NCBI GenBank assembly: GCA_944390045.1 | Contig: CALXOO010000009.1 | Coordinates: forward strand, 1 to 63,847 | DNA from: an uncultured Spirochaetales bacterium | GTDB taxonomy: Bacteria; Spirochaetota; Spirochaetia; Sphaerochaetales; Sphaerochaetaceae | Length of the DNA stretch: 63,847 nt | Reading direction: 5' to 3' | Shown here: piece after piece, positions 9,157 through 17,348 of the stretch | Layout: each line of letters begins with the position of its first letter | How positions within the stretch are numbered: position 1 is the first letter of the stretch | Made by a program: the position numbers and the translations under genes | Notes under the pieces: model-generated | Databases searched by the model: none | The model's input: only the letters and a program-made list of their open reading frames with translations | Told to the model about the DNA's origin: nothing

Positions 9157-10293
9157 CTAGAGACCGGCAAGAAGCGACAGCAGGATCCGGTTCATCACCA
9201 TGACGCCATCTCTTTTCAATGCGAAGAATTGGCCGTCATCATCATACCATGAGGGATCAAGGCGTGAGACTGCCTGCGAGAAAAGGCTGTCAAAAGAAGT
9301 GCCGAACCTTTCCAGGAAGGACTGCCTGTCTATCCCCCACTTCGTCCTCAGCCGCGTCATCACATACTCCTCGACAGTCTGTTCCACAGTCAGCATCTCG
9401 CTGTCGAAGGACGGCCGCTCAAGATAGCCCTCAAGCGTATCGGCCTCACGGGAGGAGACGACGCGCGACCAGCCGACACTGGATTCGGCGGAAGGACCAA
9501 GGCCGATGTACTGGTCCAGGTTCCAGTAAACGAGATTGTGCCTGCAGTAATGGCCGTCACGGGCGAAGGCGCTGACCTCATAATGCTCATAGCCAAGGCG
9601 CCCGAGCTCATCCCAGCAGCGGATCAGGTTGTCCGCCTCCTCATCCTCATCCAGAGGCTGCTCTGTCTCGACAAGCCTGGTTCCCTCCTCAAACGTCAGC
9701 GAATACAGTGAGACGTGCTCCGGTCTGTATGAGACAAGCCTGTTTATGTCATCAATCGTACTTGAGACGGATGTATGCGGAATGTTCATCATCAGATCCG
9801 CATTGAAGGAGATCCCGGAGACTCTCCTGAAGTCGAAAAGCAGATCAAGAGCCCTCTCCACAGCCTTCACATCAGCATTTCGCTGCAGTATGGAGAGACT
9901 GTGCGGACTGAATGACTGGATGCCGGCGGAAAAGCGCGTGACGATGCCGCACAGACTGTCAAAGGACTCGTCAAGTGTCTCGGGATTGATCTCGACGGAC
10001 ACCTCTTCAGGTTTCCCCGCATAGCAGGCAAGGCTGAGAATGGACCGGAGGCGCCGTGCCCCCAGCAGCCCCGGATTGCCTCCTCCGACATAAACTGTGT
10101 GGAAAGGCCTGCCCAGTTCTCCGGCAAGCTCTTCCAGCTGCCGCATCAGCGTGTCGTAATAGCGGTCCCTCAGCTCTCTGCCGCATTTTGAGGCCGGAAG
10201 GGAATAGAAGGCGCAGTAGCCGCACCTGGTCGTGCAGAATGGCACGTGGATGTAGAGCGAGACAGGATGTCCCGCATCGACATACTCCCTCAT
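9157..10293 (-). CDS. hemW: HemW-like radical SAM protein (heme chaperone family)
   Basis: The 378-residue product has the radical-SAM cluster motif C20-x3-C24-x2-C27 followed by A-F, the form found in HemW rather than true HemN oxidases. HemW binds heme and delivers it to respiratory or other heme proteins. The C-terminal HemN domain is present (about 290-370). The SAM-binding segment reads GGGNPGLL (70-77) where GGGTPSLL is usual. The gene overlaps the lepB stop by 4 bp and is followed by yebC. Many such proteins are misannotated as coproporphyrinogen III oxidase, and this one should not be. Confidence 0.88.
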   Translation of the reverse strand: MREYVDAGHPVSLYIHVPFCTTRCGYCAFYSLPASKCGRELRDRYYDTLMRQLEELAGELGRPFHTVYVGGGNPGLLGARRLRSILSLACYAGKPEEVSVEINPETLDESFDSLCGIVTRFSAGIQSFSPHSLSILQRNADVKAVERALDLLFDFRRVSGISFNADLMMNIPHTSVSSTIDDINRLVSYRPEHVSLYSLTFEEGTRLVETEQPLDEDEEADNLIRCWDELGRLGYEHYEVSAFARDGHYCRHNLVYWNLDQYIGLGPSAESSVGWSRVVSSREADTLEGYLERPSFDSEMLTVEQTVEEYVMTRLRTKWGIDRQSFLERFGTSFDSLFSQAVSRLDPSWYDDDGQFFALKRDGVMVMNRILLSLLAGL

Positions 10294-11276
10294 CTGACGC
10301 TTCCGATCCTGTTCAGCGGCCAGAAGCGGAAGAGCACCCTGCCGTTGATCGTGGACTGTGGAACAGGGCCGAAGTAGCGGCCGTCACGCGAGTTGTCGCG
10401 GTTGTCTCCAAGAGGAAGCACATAATCTTCCGGAACATAGATGCCGGCCCTGTAGCGCGCAGCCTGGCTGCGGGCCGTCGTGTCGCAGGGATCTATCAGT
10501 GTCGAGAAAAGGAAGCGCTGTCTGCTGAACTCATACATGTCGCCCACGCTGTTTCCGGTAACACCCTGATAGTCGCTGATGAGATGGTTAGGGGCAGCGG
10601 AGATGCCTGCCTCCTGGAGCGCGTAGAGTCTGGCCCAGGCCTGGAGCGGAGGATAATAGTCCGCTGACAGCAGCCTCGAAGGAGCATCAGACAGTCCGTT
10701 GTCCGCCCTGAAGTCAGCCTCACTGACGTATCCGGCATAGCCTGCCGGCTTTATCACGACATCACCGTCAACAAAGTTGACCATGTCGCCGGGAAAGCCG
10801 GCGGCACGCTTGACGAAGAGTCTCTCAGCCATGCTCCCGTCCGCATTGCGGTCAATGTTGACAAGAGAGAGCGTGCCCATGTAGACGATCTGGCTGAGAA
10901 TGTCGAAAACCGGCCCCTTTGACTCATATTCCGGATTGTAGAAGGTTATGATGTCGTCCCTATGGACGTCCCTGTCAGAGTCGAAGATCTTGCTGCCCGC
11001 AGGATAGAGCTCCATGCCGTAGCTGAGCTTGCTCACCACGACCCTGTCACCGACCTCGATGGTGTCGACCATTGAGGGTGAGGGTATGACAAAGAGCTGG
11101 AAGAGGTACTGGTTGATAAGCAGAACGGCGATGATCGCGAAGATGAAGGCGTCAACCCAGCTCCAGATCTCTCCGGCAACCGTGCGCCTCCTGGCCTTCT
11201 CCGTCTCCCTGATGGCCCTGCGGCGGGTGAGCCAGGCCTCTGTCTTCTCCTCAAGAAAGCTGTATACTCTGTCCAT
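10290..11276 (-). CDS. lepB: Signal peptidase I
   Basis: Membrane-bound serine protease that removes signal peptides from exported proteins. The product is about 328 residues: a charged N-terminal region, a single membrane segment (about 42-63), the catalytic Ser in PSPSM (about 68), the catalytic Lys in FVKRAAGFPGD (about 157) and a C-terminal GDNRDNSRDGRYFGPV box. An insertion of about 110 residues lies between the last two, longer than in E. coli-type enzymes. I chose ATG 11276 because the frame upstream is low-complexity sequence overlapping the divergent gene. There is no SD, and a TAGCTT box ends 11 nt upstream. Confidence 0.93.
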   Translation of the reverse strand: MDRVYSFLEEKTEAWLTRRRAIRETEKARRRTVAGEIWSWVDAFIFAIIAVLLINQYLFQLFVIPSPSMVDTIEVGDRVVVSKLSYGMELYPAGSKIFDSDRDVHRDDIITFYNPEYESKGPVFDILSQIVYMGTLSLVNIDRNADGSMAERLFVKRAAGFPGDMVNFVDGDVVIKPAGYAGYVSEADFRADNGLSDAPSRLLSADYYPPLQAWARLYALQEAGISAAPNHLISDYQGVTGNSVGDMYEFSRQRFLFSTLIDPCDTTARSQAARYRAGIYVPEDYVLPLGDNRDNSRDGRYFGPVPQSTINGRVLFRFWPLNRIGSVR

Positions 11277-11287
11277 AACCGGATTCA

Positions 11288-11338
11288 AAGCTAACACTTT
11301 GACTGTTTGTTGACAATAGAATCCCCTTTGATTACCCT
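11288..11338. promoter_or_regulatory. Back-to-back promoters of lepB and the FGE-like gene sharing a -35 region
   Basis: Plus strand: TTGACA at 11310-11315, 17 bp, TACCCT at 11333-11338, then ATG 11349 after 10 nt. Minus strand: TTGTCA at 11316-11311, 17 bp, TAGCTT at 11293-11288, then ATG 11276 after 11 nt. The two -35 hexamers overlap by five base pairs. Neither gene has a Shine-Dalgarno, and the spacing predicts 5' leaders of only about 4-5 nt. The assignment rests on consensus matches only. Confidence 0.6.
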
Positions 11339-11348
11339 TCTCTGAGTT

Positions 11349-12746
11349 ATGGGAAAAAAGAAGAATCTGGTGGAAGTCGCACCCGTAAAACTCCCCTATT
11401 TTCATGGAATGAGACCGGGAAAGTACATTCTCGGCCTGATAGTGCTCGCACTTCTGCTGGCCGTCTTCTTCATCCTCTTCCTGCCCGGAATCGTCAGGGG
11501 AGGACGCTATGTGGACTTCCACAGCAGTCTGACGGATGTCGGCGTCCTGATTGACGGGAAATATCTGGGATCAAGCACCGGAGGCCACTACTTCATTGCA
11601 TCAGGAGACCATGAGGTCGAATATATCAAGAACGGAATCACTGTCAGCAGCGGACAGCTTGAGATCGATCACCCTGTCTTCGCGACCCTCTTCGTGAGAC
11701 GGACGCTTGATGTGAGCATTCCGGTACCTGACGAGACAGAGGAGCTTTACAGATCGGTCTATGACAGCACACTTGAGAACCTCGTGCTCTATGCTCCGGT
11801 CCAGGACTATGACGCGTCCTACAACTATCCACAGATCTACCAGAAATACGCACAGGATGCGGTTGCTCTCAGTGCCGGTGATGTCTCCCGCGATTTCTAT
11901 ACACTGAGCCTCTTCGCCTCCTCACAGGCGATGGCAGATGATCTAGAGGCCGCAGCCAGCATGCTGACGGATGCCGGAGTCACCTTCTCTTCTGCTGATC
12001 CCGCACTTGTCAGGACTCTGCTGGAAGGCGGATACAGGACGCAGACGGACTCCGTCACTCCCTCAGTCAGCTCGCAGGAGACTCCAGACGGCTTCCATCA
12101 TTATGAGAGCTGTACTGTTACGATGGGAGAAGGAAGTGCCATGGACACGCTCCCGGTGACTGTGTCCGTTCCCGCTTTCGAGATCGCGCACGACTACGTC
12201 AATGAATACGATTATGCGCTCTTCATCCAGGAGAATCCCTACTGGGCGAAGGAGAACACAGACGAGCTGATTGCTGATGGAGTCGCTGATGAGTATTACC
12301 TTGCAGGCATCACGCCGTCGGTCCAGAATCACAGCAGCACGCCTGTCAGGAACATCAGCTGGTATGCGGCCCAGGCCTACTGCGACTGGCTCAGTGCCAG
12401 GACAGGCATTTCATACAGACTGCCGACTGAGGCAGAATGGTACATCGCCAGCCTGGATGCGGCAGACAAGTCCTATGCAAGGAGTCTGGTCTCCGTTGAC
12501 ACTGACCTTTCCAGCCCCGCATCAGTCATGGGCGGACTGTGGGAGTTCACCTCGACCGCCTATGTCCCGCTCTCCCGGGCCGAGGGACTCACTCTGTCAA
12601 CCGGAGAGATTGACTTCACGGATGTAGTGGTCAAGGGCGGAAGCTATATCAACAGCGCATCTGAAGTGACACGTGAAAGCGTCGGCGTGATGCCGCGCGA
12701 CGTGACCAGCGACTATGCCGGATTCAGGCTGGCAAGGAATGTATGA
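11349..12746 (+). CDS. Membrane-anchored FGE/SUMF-fold protein with PEGA-like domain
   Basis: The 465-residue product has a short cytoplasmic N-terminus, one membrane segment (about 26-48), a PEGA-like beta domain (about 55-105, with DVGVLIDGKYLG), a middle region, and a C-terminal formylglycine-generating-enzyme-like domain (about 260-465). Visible FGE signatures are NISWYAAQAYCDWLSARTG, YRLPTEAEWYIAS and YAGFRLARN. The paired cysteines of true FGE near the final GFR motif are absent, so sulfatase-activating chemistry is unlikely. A carbohydrate-binding or structural role is more plausible. It is divergent from lepB and lies 1 bp before smpB. No SD precedes ATG 11349. The specific function is unknown. 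Confidence 0.8.
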   Translation: MGKKKNLVEVAPVKLPYFHGMRPGKYILGLIVLALLLAVFFILFLPGIVRGGRYVDFHSSLTDVGVLIDGKYLGSSTGGHYFIASGDHEVEYIKNGITVSSGQLEIDHPVFATLFVRRTLDVSIPVPDETEELYRSVYDSTLENLVLYAPVQDYDASYNYPQIYQKYAQDAVALSAGDVSRDFYTLSLFASSQAMADDLEAAASMLTDAGVTFSSADPALVRTLLEGGYRTQTDSVTPSVSSQETPDGFHHYESCTVTMGEGSAMDTLPVTVSVPAFEIAHDYVNEYDYALFIQENPYWAKENTDELIADGVADEYYLAGITPSVQNHSSTPVRNISWYAAQAYCDWLSARTGISYRLPTEAEWYIASLDAADKSYARSLVSVDTDLSSPASVMGGLWEFTSTAYVPLSRAEGLTLSTGEIDFTDVVVKGGSYINSASEVTRESVGVMPRDVTSDYAGFRLARNV

Positions 12747-12747
12747 C

Positions 12748-13218
12748 ATGAGTGCGGATAAGGATTTCAGACTCATACAGAAGAACAAGAAGGCATACTT
12801 CAACTACGAGATACTCGAGGAGCTGGAGTGCGGCATGGCCCTGGTGGGAACCGAGGTCAAGAGTGTCAGGGAAGGACGCTGTTCCTTCTCGGACAGCTAC
12901 GTTGAGATCAAGGATGGCCAGCTCGTGCTGACGGGCTTCCTGATCCAGCCCTACTCCCACGGCGGGAAAATCTTCAATCACCAGGGAGATAGGAAGAGAA
13001 TTCTTCTTGCCCACAAGCAGGAGATCAAGAAGTTCAACCGCAAGGTCGAGGCGAAGGGAATGACCATTGTCCCCCTTGAGATTTACATCAGGAACAACCT
13101 CGTGAAGATGAAGATAGCCCTGGCAAGGGGAAAGGCCGTATATGACAAGAAAGCGGCCATCAAGGAACGGGACCTGCAGCGTGATGCGCGCAGGGAGCTG
13201 AAGAACCTTAACTTCTAA
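12748..13218 (+). CDS. smpB: SsrA-binding protein SmpB
   Basis: Binds tmRNA and delivers it to stalled ribosomes in trans-translation. The product is 156 residues with the SmpB OB-fold: NKKAYFNYEILEELECGM near the start, GTEVKSVREGRCSFSDSY, then the basic C-terminal tail rich in Lys and Arg. ATG 12748 is preferred to the frame's earlier ATG because homologues start close to this sequence and AAGGAA lies 10 nt upstream. It follows the FGE-like gene by 1 bp. Its RNA partner ssrA is encoded 0.7 kb downstream on the same strand. Confidence 0.96.
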   Translation: MSADKDFRLIQKNKKAYFNYEILEELECGMALVGTEVKSVREGRCSFSDSYVEIKDGQLVLTGFLIQPYSHGGKIFNHQGDRKRILLAHKQEIKKFNRKVEAKGMTIVPLEIYIRNNLVKMKIALARGKAVYDKKAAIKERDLQRDARRELKNLNF

Positions 13219-13784
13219 TACCGCCTGATGTTTCTTATGCGGCCATTCTCTATCAGGCCGCTGAGCATGTCGCCCAGGACTGCGACCTCGACGCGGTAAC
13301 CGCCCATGGCCCAGCTCTCGATCACTCCGAGCGCACCCCCGACACAGTAGTGGTAGGTATAGTCGGCCTCCTCTTCCGTCATCCCCTTGAGACGCCAGGA
13401 GGCGACCGCCTTGTCACGCAGCATTGTGACAATCGTATTGACGAAGTGACGCCCGCCACGAGGAGACAGGATGAGATAGCACAGCTCCCTGTTGTCATTT
13501 ATCGTATAGAGAATGGAATTGATGAAGGTCCTGAGATCCAGCGTGCTCGTGTCAACCTGGCTGAGCGTGTTCCACATACTCTCCAGCAGCTCGTTCTCAA
13601 TCTCCTTCAGAAGGTCGATCGGGTCCAGATAGTGGGCATAGAATGTGTTCCTGTTCACTCCGGCCTTCCTGCACAGCGTCGTGACATTGATCGTCTCGAC
13701 GGCATTGTCCTTCATCAGCTCAAGCAGCGCTTTCTTGAGTTTCTCCCGGGTCTTCAGTATTCTGGCATCAACCTTTCCTTCCAT
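13215..13784 (-). CDS. TetR/AcrR-family transcriptional regulator
   Basis: The 189-residue product has an N-terminal TetR helix-turn-helix (residues 8-54: REKLKKALLEL, then ETINVTTLCRKAGVNRNTFYAHY). The C-terminal all-helical part resembles the TetR_C_8 type found in many Gram-positive and spirochaete regulators. ATG 13784 sits 6 nt after CAGGAG. A GTG directly before it is a possible alternative start. The 3' end overlaps smpB by 4 bp in convergent orientation. No adjacent transporter shares its strand, so the target is unknown. Confidence 0.85.
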   Translation of the reverse strand: MEGKVDARILKTREKLKKALLELMKDNAVETINVTTLCRKAGVNRNTFYAHYLDPIDLLKEIENELLESMWNTLSQVDTSTLDLRTFINSILYTINDNRELCYLILSPRGGRHFVNTIVTMLRDKAVASWRLKGMTEEEADYTYHYCVGGALGVIESWAMGGYRVEVAVLGDMLSGLIENGRIRNIRRY

Positions 13785-13868
13785 CACAATCTCCTGACAA
13801 CTGGGGCCAGAATACTATACAATCTGTCTGTTATTCAATATTCAGGAGGAAGCACACAGGAGCGGAAC

Positions 13869-13897
13869 TTGCCCCCGCAGCCGCTTTCTGCTATATT
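13869..13897 (+). promoter_or_regulatory. ssrA (tmRNA) promoter
   Basis: TTGCCC (13869-13874), a 17-bp spacer and TATATT (13892-13897) lie just upstream of the tmRNA 5' end. The predicted start at about 13904 leaves roughly 18 nt of 5' leader, to be removed by RNase P as usual for ssrA precursors. Confidence 0.7.
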
Positions 13898-13921
13898 CCA
13901 CTTGTCAGACCAAGACGAAAC

Positions 13922-14296
13922 GGGGGTGTTCCAGTTTCGACTGCCGGCAGAGCAGGCTTGGGACTGCAGGCCAAGCGACAACTTGTAAAACTATCACAAA
14001 AATCAAATGCCAAGAAAGAAGACGAATACGTCTCTGACGAAGCACTCGCTCTCGCTGCCTGAGGCAGTGTCTTAGAGCACGGCACCAAGGGCGCTGATCC
14101 TAGCCTGAGGTTGTCCGACACCAACAGGATCTTGCCCATGGGCGGCCGTCAGGCCATGGGGACACTCTGACGGATACCCCTGAGGCGGGTTGGCCGCACT
14201 ACCCTGTCTCAGGGGGAAGACTCCAAACTGCGGCTAAGCTCTGTAGACGTTCCAGGATGTCCCGGCAGGACAGGAGTGCGAGTCTCCTCACCTCCA
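13922..14296 (+). ncRNA. ssrA: Transfer-messenger RNA (tmRNA)
   Basis: The tRNA-like ends pair well: 5' GGGGGUG (13922-13928) with CACCUCC (14289-14295), then discriminator A 14296. The 3' CCA is not encoded. A T-arm AGGAG-UGCGAGU-CUCCU occupies 14272-14288. The mRNA-like part encodes a tag ending SDEALALAA with stop UGA at 14060-14062. If translation resumes at GCC 14009, the tag reads AKKEDEYVSDEALALAA, but the resume codon is not certain. The tag's ALAA end is the classic proteolysis signal. The T-loop has G where U (T-psi-C position 55) is usual. Tags stalled nascent chains for degradation together with SmpB. Confidence 0.93.
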
Positions 14297-14302
14297 TGGG
14301 AA

Positions 14303-14340
14303 ACGGGCGGCTGAGGTTTCAGCCCCGGCCGTCCTTCTTT
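14303..14340 (+). terminator. ssrA terminator
   Basis: A strong stem-loop with core GGCTGA-GGTT-TCAGCC (14309-14324), extended outward by ACGG/CCGT, is followed by a T-rich run (CCTTCTTT). It lies directly behind the tmRNA and ends 6 bp before the convergent sirtuin stop. Confidence 0.75.
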
Positions 14341-14345
14341 GTCTC

Positions 14346-15140
14346 TCAGTTCCGGTCAAGCCATTTGTCAAGCGCACATGAGAACTGCTCGAGATCCCTG
14401 AAGTGCAGTGCCGCATATTCATCCTGGGCTGTGGGCTGCGCGTTTACGATGACAATTTTTCCTCCGCTGCAGGCAGTCATTCTGGGAAAGGCCGCAGCCG
14501 GATACACAGTAAGCGAGGAGCCCATGACAATCGCCAGGTCCGCCTGGCTGAATGAGATTTCCGCCTGTTTGAGTATGCTTGATGACAGGTTCTCACCATA
14601 AAAGACGATGTCCGGCTTGATTATGCTGCCGCAGGTACTGCAGACAGGCACCTTCCCGCTCCTCACGACCGGTGCGATCTGGTCATATGTGTAGTATGCG
14701 TTGCAGTTGGTACAGTAGGCGGCTCTGGCAGAGCCGTGCAACTCATACACCAGACGGCTTCCTGCTCTCTGGTGCATGAAGTCAATGTTCTGGGTGAAGA
14801 GCCCGCTGGTCAGCCGTCCCTTCTTCTCAAGCTTCGCAAGTGCATAATGCACGATATTCGGCTCATAGTCCTCCAGATGATACCAGACCTCCTCTGCCCA
14901 GGCATAGAAGATCTCAGGCTCACGGTAGAAGTAGTCAAGGGAGAGTATCTCCTCCACATTGAGCCCACGCCAGGGCGAGTTGTAGACACCGTGAGAGCCG
15001 CGGAAATCAGGAATGCCGGAGAGCGTGGAGACTCCGGCTCCGGTGAATACGGCGACCTTGCGGCTGGATGCCAGGATATCGGCAAACTGGCTGAACTTCT
15101 CCTGAAAACGACTCTCTTCCTCCCTGTATTCTCCGGACAT
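14346..15140 (-). CDS. cobB: Sir2-family NAD-dependent protein deacylase (sirtuin)
   Basis: Removes acyl groups from lysines, consuming NAD+. The product is 264 residues: GAGVSTLSGIPDFRG at 34-48 binds NAD+, TQNIDFMHQRAG is at 116-127, the catalytic His is H135 in ELHGS, and a zinc knuckle uses C143, C146, C167 and C170. ATG 15140 was chosen because GGGAGG lies 6 nt upstream and the ATG follows the miaB stop by one base. A frame ATG at 15158 lies inside miaB. It is the last gene of the folD-miaB-sirtuin operon. Substrates cannot be told from sequence. Confidence 0.93.
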   Translation of the reverse strand: MSGEYREEESRFQEKFSQFADILASSRKVAVFTGAGVSTLSGIPDFRGSHGVYNSPWRGLNVEEILSLDYFYREPEIFYAWAEEVWYHLEDYEPNIVHYALAKLEKKGRLTSGLFTQNIDFMHQRAGSRLVYELHGSARAAYCTNCNAYYTYDQIAPVVRSGKVPVCSTCGSIIKPDIVFYGENLSSSILKQAEISFSQADLAIVMGSSLTVYPAAAFPRMTACSGGKIVIVNAQPTAQDEYAALHFRDLEQFSCALDKWLDRN

Positions 15141-15141
15141 T

Positions 15142-16422
15142 TCAGACCTCCCGTCCAAGATATGTGTTGCCCTTGAGTTCTGTCGTCTCCAGACGCACTA
15201 TGTCCCCGGGGCCGGTTTGCGCAGAAAGAGGATGGAAGGAGATCATCTCATTGTGGGCGTTTCTCGCAAGCAGGGCACTGCGGTCATCTCTCGTGGGAGA
15301 GATCACAAGGGCCTCATGAACCATTCCGATCCGGCCTCTCTTGATCAAGGAAGCCCTCTTCAGCTGCTCGTCTATCAGCCTCTCTAGCCTCCTTGACTTC
15401 TCATCTTCACCGATCTGCTCTGCCATCTTCGCAGCAGGTGTGCCCTCACGGAGGTTGTAGTAGTACATGAAGGCCTCAATCGGCGCAAGATAGTCCATGG
15501 CGGAAAGAGTCTCCAGATACTCCTCCTCAGTCTCCGAGGGGAAACCGACCATGACATCAGTCGAGAAAGTGAGGCCGCTGATGGCTGCCCTCATCTCATC
15601 GACAAGTGAGAAGAAAGCCTCTCTGGTCGTCTTCCTGTTCATCAGCCCGAGTATGCGGCTGGAGCCGGACTGCATCGGAAGATGTATGTGGCTGCACACA
15701 CGCTCCTGCCGGGCGATCACATCAATCAGCTCAGGAGAGAAGTCCTTGGGATGGGGGGAGTCAAAACGCACGAACCTTATGCTGTCAAGGTGGCGGCAGA
15801 CCTCATCAAGAAGCAGGGGAAAACTGATTCCCTTCCAGCTGTACGAGTTCACATTCTGTCCCAGCAGGGTGATCTCCCTTACGCCGAGACTGTCCAGATG
15901 CTCAATCTCACGCATGATGTCATCCGCGGGACGCGAGACCTCGCGTCCCCTGACATATGGCACTATGCAGTATGAGCAGAAGTTGTTGCAGCCGTTCATG
16001 ATCGGGACATAGGAACTTGCCTCACCATCTCTGTGATAGCTTGACACGAAATGGTATGAGTCCTCTGTCTCCACCCTCCCCGAGGTCAGGTATTCCACTA
16101 TGTCCATTTTCTCATTCGTGCCTATGACGGCATCGACAAATGGCGCCTGGCTCAGGAGATCTTCCTTCATTCTCTCGGCCATGCAGCCGGTGACGACGAT
16201 CGTAATCGGGCGAACGCTCTTTTTTATGTGATGATAGAAGCTGAGCCGTCCCCAGATCCTGTTCTCCGCACTCTTTCTGACAGAGCAGGTGTTTATGATC
16301 ACAGCATCCGCAGCATCAGGATCCTCAGTCTTCTCCAGTCCGGCTCCCTTCAGCAGGATCTCAAGCGCATTAGCCTCAGCCATGTTGAGCTGGCAGCCAT
16401 AGGATTCAAGTATGTAGGTCAT
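15142..16422 (-). CDS. miaB: tRNA-2-methylthio-N6-isopentenyladenosine synthase MiaB
   Basis: Radical-SAM methylthiotransferase acting on A37 of tRNAs reading UNN codons. The product is 426 residues. The N-terminal UPF0004 domain has cluster cysteines C10, C46 and C80. The radical-SAM core has C145-x3-C149-x2-C152 within NGCNNFCSYCIVPYVRGREVSR, which marks MiaB rather than RimO or MtaB. A C-terminal TRAM domain follows. The start at 16422 shares its A with the folD stop (TGATG), implying coupling. The longer frame upstream lies inside folD and is not real. Confidence 0.96.
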   Translation of the reverse strand: MTYILESYGCQLNMAEANALEILLKGAGLEKTEDPDAADAVIINTCSVRKSAENRIWGRLSFYHHIKKSVRPITIVVTGCMAERMKEDLLSQAPFVDAVIGTNEKMDIVEYLTSGRVETEDSYHFVSSYHRDGEASSYVPIMNGCNNFCSYCIVPYVRGREVSRPADDIMREIEHLDSLGVREITLLGQNVNSYSWKGISFPLLLDEVCRHLDSIRFVRFDSPHPKDFSPELIDVIARQERVCSHIHLPMQSGSSRILGLMNRKTTREAFFSLVDEMRAAISGLTFSTDVMVGFPSETEEEYLETLSAMDYLAPIEAFMYYYNLREGTPAAKMAEQIGEDEKSRRLERLIDEQLKRASLIKRGRIGMVHEALVISPTRDDRSALLARNAHNEMISFHPLSAQTGPGDIVRLETTELKGNTYLGREV

Positions 16423-17303
16423 CAGATCTCCCCCGCCCTTCTTCTGGCGGCAATAAGGGTGTTGTCCATAAGCATGGCAATTGTCATGGGCCCCACTCCG
16501 CCCGGAACCGGGCTTATGTAGGAGGCCTTCTTCGAGACAGCCTGGTAATCGCAGTCTCCTACAAGCCTCCACCCGCGCTCCCGGCTGGCGTCCTCGACCC
16601 GGTTGGTGCCGACATCAATCACGACAGCTCCTTCTCGGACCATATCGGCTGTAAGCGTCATGGGATGTCCGGCCGCGACGATAATTATGTCGCTGGCAAG
16701 AGTGATGCCGGCCAGATCCTTCGTGTGAGTGTTGCAGACAGTGACGGTGGCATCCCTCCCCCGCTGCATCAGCAGGCCTGCGACCGGTTTCCCGACCAGG
16801 TTGCTGCGGCCTATGACGCATACACGCTGTCCGTCTGTCGGAATGCCGTAGTAATCGAGAATGGCGAGAATCCCTTTTGGCGTGCAGGGGATGAAGCCTT
16901 CCTGGCCCATGAGGCAGAGACCGGCATTCACTGGATTAAGTCCGTCAACATCCTTGTCGGGACTGATGGCGAGAATGATCTTCTCGTCGTCTATCTGGGA
17001 GGGAGTCGGAAACTGGACGAGTATGCCGTCCACTTCATCGTCCCGGTTGAGACTGCCGACCAGGGAGAGCAGCTCATCCTCACTGGCAGTGGCAGGCAGG
17101 CAGTAGTCCCGGTGCGCGAACCCGAGTTCCTCACAGGACGCTTTCTTGCTTGTCACGTAACTCACGCTTGCAGGATCATCACCGACCAGGATGACGGCCA
17201 GTGTAGGCCTGTGTCCGGTCCTGGAGACAAAGGACGCAGTATCGGCCTTGATCCTCTCTTTGCAGGAAGTCGCGACTTCCTTTCCGCTCATTCTTATCGC
17301 CAT
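16422..17303 (-). CDS. folD: Bifunctional methylenetetrahydrofolate dehydrogenase/cyclohydrolase
   Basis: Interconverts 5,10-methylene-THF and 10-formyl-THF with NADP(H). The product is 293 residues. VSYVTSKKASCEELG contains the catalytic Lys. DGILVQFPTP and DKDVDGLNPVNAG bind folate. GRSNLVGKPVAGLLMQRGRDATVTVCNTHT forms the Rossmann half. PVPGGVGPMTIAMLM closes the protein. ATG 17303 is preferred over TTG 17312, and an internal ATG at 17291 is also possible. There is no SD. A TAAATT box ends 7 nt before ATG 17303. First gene of the folD-miaB-sirtuin operon, divergent from the barrel gene. Confidence 0.95.
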   Translation of the reverse strand: MAIRMSGKEVATSCKERIKADTASFVSRTGHRPTLAVILVGDDPASVSYVTSKKASCEELGFAHRDYCLPATASEDELLSLVGSLNRDDEVDGILVQFPTPSQIDDEKIILAISPDKDVDGLNPVNAGLCLMGQEGFIPCTPKGILAILDYYGIPTDGQRVCVIGRSNLVGKPVAGLLMQRGRDATVTVCNTHTKDLAGITLASDIIIVAAGHPMTLTADMVREGAVVIDVGTNRVEDASRERGWRLVGDCDYQAVSKKASYISPVPGGVGPMTIAMLMDNTLIAARRRAGEI

Positions 17304-17310
17304 AGTGCAC

Positions 17311-17339
17311 AATTTATCGGAAAAGACATAAAGAGTACA
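17311..17339 (-). promoter_or_regulatory. Candidate folD promoter (leaderless geometry)
   Basis: On the minus strand TGTACT (17339-17334), a 17-bp spacer and TAAATT (17316-17311) precede ATG 17303 by exactly 7 nt, so transcription would start at or beside the A of the start codon. The -35 match is weak. Confidence 0.4.
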
Positions 17340-17348
17340 TAAAGCATT

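Noticed and set aside
9157..10293. Oxygen-independent coproporphyrinogen III oxidase (HemN)
   Set aside because: The cluster motif is C-x3-C-x2-C-A-F, without the fourth Cys of HemN, and no other heme-synthesis gene is present.
10290..11522. lepB starting at 11522 with an 82-residue extension
   Set aside because: The extension overlaps the divergent gene and its promoter, is low-complexity, and has no counterpart in signal peptidases. ATG 11276 fits.
11349..12746. True formylglycine-generating enzyme
   Set aside because: The active-site cysteine pair is missing from the C-terminal domain.
13389..13988. Plus-strand frame running through the TetR gene and into ssrA
   Set aside because: It is antisense to a clear TetR gene and overlaps tmRNA. 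No signals support it.
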